From Neoconidiobolus thromboides FSU 785 (Eukaryota > Entomophthoromycota > Entomophthoromycetes > Entomophthorales > Neoconidiobolaceae), in the NCBI GenBank assembly GCA_025603075.1, contig MU626273.1, forward strand, positions 1-64,000: 64,000 bases of DNA, in the 5' to 3' direction. The notes below the pieces were generated by a model that ran no database searches, was not told the DNA's origin, and was given only the letters and a program-made list of their open reading frames with translations. Shown here piece by piece: positions 1-8,759 of this stretch (positions are counted from its first letter, which is position 1; the number at the start of each line of letters is the position of its first letter). The position numbers were made by a program, and so were the translations under genes.

Positions 1-309
1 AAGTAGTTTATTTATTTGATAATAAATCTACGATGTTGGTTATAAAGCAGTTGATAATAAATATTTCTCAATTAAGCTTTATAAGAACATGTATTTAAGA
101 TCTAGTAGAAATTCAACTAACTTACAGTATGAGCTATAATAGAATGATTTAGAACTGTGTTTGGGTACTTTTGTTTTAATAAAAGATGTGATTTTATAGA
201 ATTTTAAGCGAAGTTTTTAAAATACAAAATTTTTCAAAAATTGGATAAAATAATGAAACTAATTCAGACAACCCCATATACTGAACTATTTTTCTAATAG
301 TTTTATTAA

Positions 310-415
310 ATATGGGGATATATTTTTGTGTTTAAGAATTTCACTAACAAATTTTCCGCTTAAATAGAGCTTAAAAAATGGAAAAAGTAATGAAAACAAA
401 AAAATATCCTCATAT
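310..415 (+). repeat. MITE-like element, copy 1
   Basis: About 105 bp, bounded by ATATGGGGATAT on the left and ATATCCTCATAT on the right, which are imperfect inverted complements. The interior (TTTTTGTGTTTAAGAATTT near the left, GGAAAAAGTAATGA near the right) recurs in at least ten other places in the window. It has no coding capacity. Confidence 0.8.
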
Positions 416-646
416 TATGTACTATTTTTGATAATTTAAGTCTATATTAGTCACATAACTTAAGACCTTTTGACTTACAGCTACTCAATCAAGAAGAACT
501 GCTTTTGACTCCAATCACTAAGTACCAGGTTTGACAATTATTACTTATAATGCTAATATAATATTAAATTAGCTTATTATATGAAAATTTGATGCTATAA
601 AATAGCTTTTAAAGCCCTCTGACTTTAATTTAATTAGAATTTTATA

Positions 647-736
647 TAAAGATGTTTTTCTTGGCTTTATCACTTTTTATTTTTTAAATGCTATTTAACT
701 AGAAAAATTATTAATAAAGTTATTAAATACAAAAAC
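647..736 (-). repeat. MITE-like element, degenerate copy 2
   Basis: Diverged copy in reverse orientation, recognised by AGATGTTTTTCTTGGC at the left and by TTATTAAATACAAAAACAT at the right. It is immediately followed by copy 3 in the same orientation. Confidence 0.6.
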
Positions 737-843
737 ATGGATTTTTTTTTTCTGCCTTCATCACTTTTTCCATTTTTAAGCGCCATTTAAACAGAAAGAT
801 TGTTAGTAAAATTCTTAAATAAAAAAATACATCCCTATATCCC
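737..843 (-). repeat. MITE-like element, copy 3
   Basis: Reverse-orientation copy abutting copy 2. The interior reads CTTCATCACTTTTTCC, then TTAAGCGCCATTT, and the copy ends ACATCCCTATAT. The left terminal repeat is mostly lost. Confidence 0.7.
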
Positions 844-1416
844 AACAGTTTGAGCTTAGTTAGATTTGCTTTAAGCTTTTGCCAAGTTTATTTTGAAATT
901 AATTACAATATTAATGTTTGATTTAATTTATTAACCATTCAATAAAAATCCAACTTAATTACAGCTATTATTATCTTTAAATTTTTAATTCAGTTAACTT
1001 GAAGTAAAATCTTTAAAAATAAACAAAATATTTAAAATCATTTTATAAAGCTTTCCTGTATGCTATGCCCAGTTTTATGCAGCTTTTATATTCTGATGGT
1101 AGACGACTGGAACGGTATTGTTACTTTTTGCAAAGTGACTAATAATTTTTTTAAGGAACTTATATTCTAATCGAAAAATATTAACTAATAACAGCGGTTA
1201 TATAGCTGTTAAGATTAAATATGTGCTGTTCAACTTTTTGTTTAAAATATAATTTACATCTTAAGTTATAATCTTAGTGACAACTCGATTCGCTACTAAT
1301 AAAAGTTAGATTTTTTTTTACTTAAAACTCAATTCTTATTTTAAGCATTAAAGGGCAATTCCATAAGTTAATTCTATTAAAATTCTAAATTTGTAGTTTT
1401 TATTCTAATAAATAAC

Positions 1417-1520
1417 ATCAGGGGATATATTTTTGTGTTTAAGAATTTTACTAACAGTTTTCCCACTCAAATAGTGCTTAAAAGATAGAAAAAGTAATGA
1501 AGTCAAAAAAAACACCCTCA
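1417..1520 (+). repeat. MITE-like element, copy 4
   Basis: Forward copy beginning CAGGGGATATATTTTTGTG and ending AAAAAACACCCTCATT. The central part CTCAAATAGTGCTTAAAAG matches the family core. Confidence 0.75.
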
Positions 1521-1860
1521 TTACTTTTTTTCTGCAAAAATTAGACATAATATATACGAAAGTCTTATAGAATTGTTATTAATAATCATTAATGTGATAA
1601 ATTAATCCTATTATTTAACAAAAAAATTATAAACACATATACAGCCATTAATTCATTAGCTTAGTAAACAAAACAGAAACTAGACAATGCTATATAAGGC
1701 TATATAATGCTATATAATTTAATGACTTAAATAAAATATTTTATTTGTTACTTTATCATCTGAAAATTTGTAAAAATAAAAATAAAAATATAAGCATTTT
1801 CAAAGAGAGTGTCAGCTATATCAAGAATGAATCCAAAGGTCCATATCTAAGTTCGATATT

Positions 1861-2095
1861 CTATATAAACCTAACATAGGCACTCATAGCTCCAGCCAAT
1901 ATGACAAGGGTGAAGCCAAGATGTTGTAGAGCTATTAATAAATATTCAGCTGAAATAGTAAACCTTTCACTGTTACATGTTTAAACAAAAAATTATAGGC
2001 GAGCCATTATTAGGGCAAATAACATGACTTTTACAGCGTTTTGAAGAATTGAAAAGACTCTCAAGCGTTTGACGTGAAATACTAGATACAACGCC
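1861..2095 (-). pseudogene. Possible eroded exons of a membrane protein
   Basis: On the minus strand, 2095-1978 and 1949-1861 each carry a short open frame with amino-acid-like composition. They are separated by a stretch that starts GT and ends CAG. The second frame ends in a hydrophobic run (LLIALQHLGFTLVILAGAM) and a TAG at 1863-1861. The intron would be unusually short, no start or upstream exon is found, and I recognise no family, so this is a weak call. Confidence 0.2.
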
Positions 2096-2400
2096 CTCAG
2101 CTTAATATACGTTCACTTCGTCTCTTTTATTATTAATTTTGGAACTTGTACTGAGTCAATGTAATTTGTGAACTATTCATGTATATATCGGCATTAAGAT
2201 TAAATATTGGACTCATTTGAATGGCTTTTTATTTATATTTGGCGCTTTTAATTTGATATTTTAACTTTGAATTGAAATATTAAAGCAAACATGTAAATCT
2301 TTTATTTTATGGAGTTAGTTTAACCATTATATATTACAGGTATTAGTTTTTGAATAAAGAGCAAGAGACTATAGGCCTAGCCTTTGACTTTTTGTTCAAT

Positions 2401-3732
2401 CTAAATGTTAACTTTTGGTATAAATCCTTGGATCCCATTGAATAAAGAAACCAAATTATTTAACTTTAACTCCATTGTTCGGATGTAATTTACATCTAAT
2501 CCAAACTTAATGATATACTCTTGTGATAAAGGTTTAACTTGTCTTAGCTTATTCTTTGTAGTTCGATCATTATAATTGACCCTTATGGGTATTATTCTAG
2601 ATATATCTTGGATAGTATCGCTCACTATTTCAGTTAGACCTGTATTGGATATATCATTAATTATACCAAATAATCCTTTGGAATGTTTTTTGTTTGGTTT
2701 ACGAACTGGGAGTCTGCTACGGATTCGAGGCGGATTGTCCATATTATTGATATTATTATTTACATTATTATTGATATTACTATTCATGTTATTATTGTTT
2801 ATATTGTTATTTATGTTGCCATTATTGTTAACATTTGTGTTTAAATTACTTGACCACTCTATTCCACCATCATTTCCAGCGTTGGGTACTTCCGGGATCT
2901 GTGCCCCATATCTATCATAATAATAGCAAAGCCCATTATCCATCGTGTTAAAAGCCCCTCCTACTTTTGCGTTAAACGGAGGTAATATCGACTCAATTGT
3001 GGAGTCATACGTTTCTGCTAGCCCTGGGAACCTTTTCTGCCACTCAAACCATAACAAATCGACGAAAGCATGGTGTAGATAAAACAAGGGATCGTTAGGT
3101 GAAAACATTTCTGTCATATCGCCACCAATATTGTCATGAACTTTAGCGTGTGGGATCAGCTCTATGTTTTTTCGAAATTGATCGTAGGTAGTGCTTGTTC
3201 TCAGTATAGCCTCAATCGCTTCTGGGGAATAAAAGGAAGAAATCTTATCTCCGAGATCAAACTTTCGTTTCAAGCAGTGGGTGGAAGGTACCTGCATGCT
3301 CCATGTAGCATAGGGCGAAGTGGAGATACATTCGTTTTTTTGCTTGTCGCCATTACCACCGAAGTAATTTGGTTGAAACAAGATACTCCTTTCAGGCGCT
3401 TGTGAATCCAAGGTCCAATCCCAATAGGGTAAGGTGATCGAGGGATCAATCTGTATCAGTTGAAGCTCCAATTGTTTTAAAAAGTAGCGATGCCAAGGCA
3501 AAAACCCACCAACATTATGTGCAACTTCAGTGTGGTCTAAATGAATCTTGCTGTACTCGTCTAAGACCCCTTTTTGCTTCAACTGTAGGGTAGCATTGAT
3601 GAATTTAGATAACTCAGAAGGGCTTAGCTGACGGATCTCTTTTCTTTTTACTATTGTAAGGCACGGACCTTGGAGAGTGGCCAATGTGTTAATGCTGGTT
3701 AGAAATAAACTAATAATAAAGAGCAAATTCAT
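2401..3732 (-). CDS. Secreted tyrosinase (copy 1)
   Basis: A 443-residue type-3 copper oxidase, expected to hydroxylate monophenols and oxidise diphenols outside the cell or in the wall. An N-terminal hydrophobic signal (about residues 1-20) precedes the catalytic domain. The CuA region has His64/His67, His72 and His81 (HNVGGFLPWHRYFL). The substrate-pocket motif LPYWDW lies at about 101-106. CuB has HAKVH (195-199) and DPLFYLHHAFVD (214-225). After the domain comes an Asn-rich low-complexity tract (about 297-335) and a basic C-terminal tail. It is intronless. All copper ligands expected for the family are present. It is one of four related tyrosinase genes in the window. The start is the only ATG in front of the signal peptide. 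Confidence 0.9.
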   Translation of the reverse strand: MNLLFIISLFLTSINTLATLQGPCLTIVKRKEIRQLSPSELSKFINATLQLKQKGVLDEYSKIHLDHTEVAHNVGGFLPWHRYFLKQLELQLIQIDPSITLPYWDWTLDSQAPERSILFQPNYFGGNGDKQKNECISTSPYATWSMQVPSTHCLKRKFDLGDKISSFYSPEAIEAILRTSTTYDQFRKNIELIPHAKVHDNIGGDMTEMFSPNDPLFYLHHAFVDLLWFEWQKRFPGLAETYDSTIESILPPFNAKVGGAFNTMDNGLCYYYDRYGAQIPEVPNAGNDGGIEWSSNLNTNVNNNGNINNNINNNNMNSNINNNVNNNINNMDNPPRIRSRLPVRKPNKKHSKGLFGIINDISNTGLTEIVSDTIQDISRIIPIRVNYNDRTTKNKLRQVKPLSQEYIIKFGLDVNYIRTMELKLNNLVSLFNGIQGFIPKVNI

Positions 3733-4160
3733 TTTGTTAATGAATTATAATATAATAATTATCTTTTATATGATAAATTATTATTTTCAGTTAATTTATT
3801 TTAATTTATTTTAAGGAGCTTTTTTATTATGATTTAATATGATAACTGTTTTCGTTGATTTCTTAATCTTTCTAATTAGGAAATATTATTTCCAAAATTA
3901 AAGTTTACTAACTTTCACACTCTTTAATTCAAATAGCTTGCATTTTTTATTTAATTGACTAGTAGAAGTGATACTTTATAGAATGGTAGTGCTTTATAAA
4001 ATAAAACTAGATTAAATCAACAAGCTTTATTGAGAAAAAAAAGGAAAAGCCCTAACAAAAACTCGTTAACTCGAAGATTAAAAAATTATCACTAAACATG
4101 AAAGATAATTATCATGATTAAAAACTAAATTTCTAAAACTGCAAAATTGGATGCAAAACT
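3733..4160. other. Intergenic spacer
   Basis: Spacer between the tyrosinase start and the 3' end of the Cid1-type gene. It is AT-rich, and I see no gene or repeat in it. Confidence 0.6.
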
Positions 4161-7127
4161 CTAAAGCGAACGTCTAGAAATCTGCTGATTTACCCTTGGC
4201 ATATAAGGGTTGGGATAAGCTGGATTCGCCCCATTGGTTTCCATTGCTGGTACATAGGTTTGGAACAGCCTTGATAACACTGCTTTACCTTCTTTTACCT
4301 TCAAATTCTTAGTTGCCCGTATAAACTCTCCTCGAATTTCGTAAACCCTAAATTATGATATTAATGCTGACTTGAATATATATACTACTAATGATTACGA
4401 ATTCCTGTCTGCTGGTCTTCCAAGATTATGCTCAAGTTCTAATTATAAATTTAATATTAAATTTTAATTTAATTTAATTTTAATATTACCAAAAGGATCT
4501 TCAACACACAACCAAAATCGATCAGTTACAGATGCCCCAGTAGAGGGAGATGCAGAATATTTCTATAATCAATTAGTAAAGCAAAAAAACAGTATAAATT
4601 AGACATACCGCTTTTATCCACCCCTTTTCATCTTTAGTTAAAACTATGCCGGTACGTACAGAAACTACAGAGCGAGACCAATGAAATGAATATGCATAAT
4701 ATTGATAAAAACCAAACAACAATTCCACCACGGACTCTGTGTTTTTTTGTGTCCAATGTTTTTTTAGATTTTTTAGGTCATCATAAAAGTACACATTATG
4801 TCCATCAACGTTAATAGTAGGCAATGGAGCATTGACATTATTACTTATCTTTTGTAAGCATGGTAATACTGGTGGGTTTCGTTGTTGTAAATAAAATATC
4901 GTCATTAATACATAACAATAGCTAAGATCATAAATAACATTAGGGTAAATCTATAAAGTGTTAAGCTATTTTACCTTGATAACGTGCCAAGGTAAGGCTC
5001 ATTAATATTCCTTTGTTTAGACCAATGTTTAACTATTAATTAATGTTAGTGTTATGAATAATCATTATGTGATATTATTATTCTTATAAGCTATATATTA
5101 TTATTATTATCAAATTACCAAGATAAACCAGTTTTTTCAGCCTTGGATCAATTTCAGAATAAGTTTTTAATAATCGCGTATTCCATAACGCCAACTTATT
5201 TTCAAATCCAATATCTGATGCCAGTCCATTAGAATGCTTTAACTTGATTATAGGAATCCTTGTCCTTGTCAACAATTTTATGTCGTCAAATGAAGGATCT
5301 AAATTTTTAACGAATTGCTATTAAATAACTTATGGTTTAAATCTTACCTTTTTTTAATCTTGCTCCAAAACTTTCAACAAACTCAACTGCAGTCACTTTT
5401 TTATCTAGCTCCTTCGTAAAGCAGACGCACAAATCCATATCTGCATTGACTAGGCCTAGGCCATTGGCTGTAGATCCGAAAGGATGGAGTTCAGCATCTA
5501 AAAGGTAGAAGATTCAAAAAACAATAATACTATAAAAATTAAATTTACCTGGAAAGACCTCTTGCAAGTATTTTCTTAATAAAGCCAATAAGAATTCTTG
5601 TCGCTCTTTTTCATACTCTTTGGGATTGAGCTCTTCACATATTTTTTCTGCTTCTTCATTTACTACCTCCAAAAATTCTGCTGATAACTCACTTGGTATT
5701 GGACTTGTAGAATGGGTCGAACTATTTTGTTCAAGAAAATGATGACTATTGTACTCATTGTTTGTAGGATAAGATAAATGCGGATAGCTCAAACTAGTTT
5801 TATAATTCGTATTACCCGCTTGATTTGGAAATGGTTGGTAGCTGTTGTGGGTATTAGGTTTCGTCGGAGCTCCATTATGTAACGTTGTATTATAATTACT
5901 ATTATAATTATTATGCACAAACTCCCCTTTGTTATTTAATACTGGTAGTGCTCCATTATACCCTGGAAATCCCATGCCTACGTGAGATGCAAAAATTGGT
6001 TGAGGACTAATATTTAAATTTCTCTGCCCATTTTGGTTTTCATGGTCATTAGTATGATCATAATACTGGTGATACTGAGCATGATTATGGTCGTTATTTT
6101 GTATATAAATGGGATTGGCAATAAATGCATTATATGGATTGTAATGTATATTTTCTGCATTGTTAGGACTGTTCCCCTGTCCTTGGTCATTTGCATAATT
6201 TGGCGAGCCATTTGGACTTCCATTATAATTATATATGCCATTAGGTTGAAATGTATTTATCATAGGATAAGTCACAGGCACAAATACAAAACGACCATCT
6301 TGCATTTGTGCTGGCATAAACAAAGGATACATATTAGGCTGAATAGGCATAAATTGAACTGGGGAATAAGCCATAGCTTGATTCCCATTTGTATCATAAT
6401 TGTTATTGGGAGAAGCAGCGATAGGGGTATTTGATTTTGAATTGTTGTTATTATTGTCATTTGTGTTAGTTTGTACCACGCCATTACTTTGATGCTCAGT
6501 GTCTTCGGTACCATTACTGCTTTTTTTATTTTTTGATTGAGGCATTACTAAATTAGTGGGATGAATCTTTAATTTGTTTAAGTTTTGGGCTAATTCTTCA
6601 TCAATCGTTTTTTTTTCTATGTTACTTTTTGTGCTCTCTTTATCCTTATCCTTATCTTTATCTTTATTACGCTTTTTATTTTTTGATCCAGAGCGTCTTA
6701 TCTTGTCTTTATTTGGTTTCGTAATGGTAGTTGTCGTAGCACTTGTTATAATTGGTACCTCTAAAGGCGTTACTACCGTGTTCTCCTTCCCTTTAACATT
6801 AACGTTTGAATCCTTCTTTTTTTTAGAATTATGATTTTTAGTCCTCTCATTTGACGATTTGTTTCCTTTATAGAGAATTGTTTATTAATTTTTAAAACTT
6901 AATAACTTAGAGTGTTACTAGAATTAGTATTACCAGCCTTTGGCTTTGGCAAAGGGGAAACAGATTTGCGCATAGTAACTGGAGTTATGTCAGTACTAAG
7001 TCCCTGTTTATTAAACGAATCTAGTTTGATTGAAATTACCATCGATACTTTTATTGCTATTTTTATTACCTTTTAGTTTTGTCATTTCAGTACCAGAAAT
7101 ATCATTGATCGCAGTATCTTTTTGCAT
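4161..7127 (-). CDS. Cid1-type terminal nucleotidyltransferase (non-canonical poly(A)/poly(U) polymerase), spliced
   Basis: Ten exons give a continuous 820-residue frame: 7127-7070, 7020-6934, 6865-5549, 5497-5348, 5298-5119, 5032-4975, 4921-4609, 4562-4490, 4438-4399, 4347-4161. All junctions are GT-AG and phases match. Residues 1 to about 480 are low-complexity, with Lys/Glu and then Asn/Tyr/Pro-rich stretches. The catalytic signature follows: HPFGSTANGLGLVNADMD at about 492-509, with Asp507 and Asp509 as the metal-binding pair. The central domain (EPYLGTLSSYCYVLM) and a PAP-associated segment (VYEIRGEFIRATKN) come next. The family adds U or A to RNA 3' ends, usually in the cytoplasm. The start is the first ATG of the exon chain. 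The gene begins about 150 bp from the edge of the foreign block, so its promoter may have been affected. Confidence 0.85.
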
Positions 7128-7277
7128 GTTTAACTAAACAAATGATCAGTTTACTTTTTTTAATTTCCAAGATTATGTTCTTTTTTAGAACCAATCATTG
7201 CTTCACGCTTACCAATTAACTATGTAGAATGATTGGTTATAAACTTCGTTTTTTTTTCTGTATATTTGTTAATATTT

Positions 7278-7499
7278 TTAGTTTATAACAATATTGTTTT
7301 TTTGAAAGCTATTATTCTTTACTTCAGAAATAGATAATTTGGAATCACCACGTTCTTTAACACGTTTCTCGAAGTTACCCCAATCAAACTTCTTCTCTTT
7401 AATAGAGAGATCGTTTTGACAGAAAGTTTGTACTTCAGCGGTTGTGTCGATGAATGCGTCAGGAGCGTTATCAATACTTTCGAATTTAGGTGTGGACAT
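7278..7499 (-). pseudogene. Cyt-like (pore-forming fold) gene, N-terminal fragment
   Basis: A short frame starting at an ATG at 7499-7497 encodes 73 residues. It aligns well with the N-terminal part of the lectin-fusion protein at 7675-8598: both share DN-PD-(F/Y)ID, then QT--Q--L-IK and an aromatic-Asp pair. After the Ser-Glu codons near 7323 the DNA reads GTAAAGAAT, which looks like a splice donor. The frame then runs into non-homologous codons and a stop. No continuation is found downstream on this strand, because the Cid1-type gene starts only 150 bp away. The matching remainder lies at 15206-15595. The family assignment (CytB/volvatoxin-like) comes mainly from that remainder and is inference. 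Confidence 0.55.
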
Positions 7500-7607
7500 A
7501 TTTACTATTTCAATAAGTAATTTATACAATTTATTATTTTTGATGATACTTGTTTAATTATTGGTAATTAAAACAGTTATATGAAAGATCCACAGAGATA
7601 GATCAAG

Positions 7608-7646
7608 AGTGTTTTTGGTATAGCTTTTTCTGAAAAAGGTATATGG
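7608..7646. repeat. Private palindromic repeat, copy H1
   Basis: The sequence GTTTTTGGTATAG is followed by CTTTTTCTGAAAAAG, a near-perfect hairpin, and then GTATATGG. It lies between the divergent starts of the Cyt-like fragment and the Cyt-like/lectin gene. The same unit recurs only within 7.6-15.2 kb. Confidence 0.8.
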
Positions 7647-7674
7647 ATGAATTAACAAGTATCTCATGAAATGA

Positions 7675-8598
7675 ATGAAATGGTTATTTTTGTTATTTAA
7701 ATATATGGTAGGAGTAACATTTAAAACACAAGACAGTAGCGTTATCTATAATCTTGATAATTTACCAGATCAGTATATAGATGATCTTTCAAAGATTCAA
7801 ACTATTTTACAAAAGAATTTAAATATAAAATATAAATATGTTGATACAAATGCAGCACAAAAGGGATTATCACCACAATACAAATTAATAATGAACGAAA
7901 ACAGACGTACAATGAATAGTATAGATCCTGCAGCCCTTCGAGACCAAATCGATAGTATGATACAGGGTACATTTTATCAAAAGATAGAGGTAAACAATGG
8001 ATTTGATGTTATGTTATCACTTATGACAGATACTATCAATAATCAAGAATCATCTTATCGTAGTGATTTCTTTACTTCATCATCTCAGAGCGAAGCTAAA
8101 TACTTTTCATATGGTTTTGCTTTTTATTCAGCAACATCATCAAGTTATTGTTTCTTGATAATTACATTAATATCGCTTAAGAATCAAAAGGTCATCTTTG
8201 GTATTCCTCAAGAAATGCGTAGCGGAATACCTTGGGACATCCAAGTACTAAAGATCAATGATATGAATTGTAAAATGATCAATAGTCCAACCAAAATGGG
8301 ATTTCCAGATAAACTCACATCATCCAATGGTTTATATACAGCTAAGATTCAAGAAGATGGAAACTTTGTTATTTATGATAATGTACAAAGACCTCTTTGG
8401 GCTTCCGATACAAGAGGACAAGGTGTTTGTTTAACTATGCAAGACGATGGTAATTTAGTTTTATATGATAATCAAAATAAACCTATATGGGCATCAGGTA
8501 CCAATGGTATTGGACGTTCTCCATTCAAAGCAATTTTAAATGATGAAGCTCAATTAATTATTCAAGATAACAACAATCGTACTATATGGCGTAGTTAG
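7675..8598 (+). CDS. Cyt-like domain fused to a bulb-type (B-) lectin domain
   Basis: A 307-residue intronless protein. Residues about 11-195 resemble the two Cyt-like fragments at 7278-7499 and 15206-15595. They share the DN-PD-YID start, the NEN-R segment, and a beta-rich core with YS, then FL---L, then a VIFGI-type strand. Residues about 205-307 form a bulb-type mannose-binding lectin fold with QEDGNFVIYDN, QDDGNLVLYDN and a degenerate third repeat (AQLIIQDNN), each followed by a Trp (PLWAS, PIWAS, TIWRS). The first ATG is at 7675, but homology begins near the Met at 7705, so the shorter start is plausible. The lectin part would bind mannose-type glycans and could target the other domain to cell surfaces; this is inference. 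Palindrome copies H1 and H2 flank the gene. Confidence 0.65.
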   Translation: MKWLFLLFKYMVGVTFKTQDSSVIYNLDNLPDQYIDDLSKIQTILQKNLNIKYKYVDTNAAQKGLSPQYKLIMNENRRTMNSIDPAALRDQIDSMIQGTFYQKIEVNNGFDVMLSLMTDTINNQESSYRSDFFTSSSQSEAKYFSYGFAFYSATSSSYCFLIITLISLKNQKVIFGIPQEMRSGIPWDIQVLKINDMNCKMINSPTKMGFPDKLTSSNGLYTAKIQEDGNFVIYDNVQRPLWASDTRGQGVCLTMQDDGNLVLYDNQNKPIWASGTNGIGRSPFKAILNDEAQLIIQDNNNRTIWRS

Positions 8599-8670
8599 TT
8601 GAATTTAAAAAAATAAATTAGAATATAATTTACTATGTTCTAGAATTTATTTTTTATTTTAGTTATATAA

Positions 8671-8748
8671 TACTATACCAAGGGGCACAGTTATACCTTT
8701 TTTGAACTATTAGTGTTTTCGGTATAGCTTTTTCTGAAAAAGGTATTA
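8671..8748. repeat. Private palindromic repeat, copy H2 (composite)
   Basis: Contains ACTATACCAAGGGG, TTATACCTTTTTTTG, TAGTGTTTTCGGTATAG and the CTTTTTCTGAAAAAG hairpin. It fills the gap between the lectin-fusion gene and the capping enzyme, and runs directly into the capping reading frame. Confidence 0.8.
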
Positions 8749-8759
8749 TTGAACTTAAG

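Larger units (their letters stand above)
1..2400. other. AT-rich gene-poor region
   Basis: No convincing complete gene is seen. The stretch holds four copies of a short inverted-repeat element (listed separately) and a possible eroded exon pair near 1861-2095. The rest is AT-rich sequence without long reading frames. Confidence 0.6.

Noticed and set aside
2576..2920. Open frame opposite tyrosinase 1
   Set aside because: It is the reverse of the poly-Asn coding tract (Leu/Ile-rich by composition) and has no independent support.
6033..6834. Open frames overlapping the Cid1-type gene
   Set aside because: They are shadows of its Asn- and Lys-rich first large exon, which joins in phase to clear catalytic exons.
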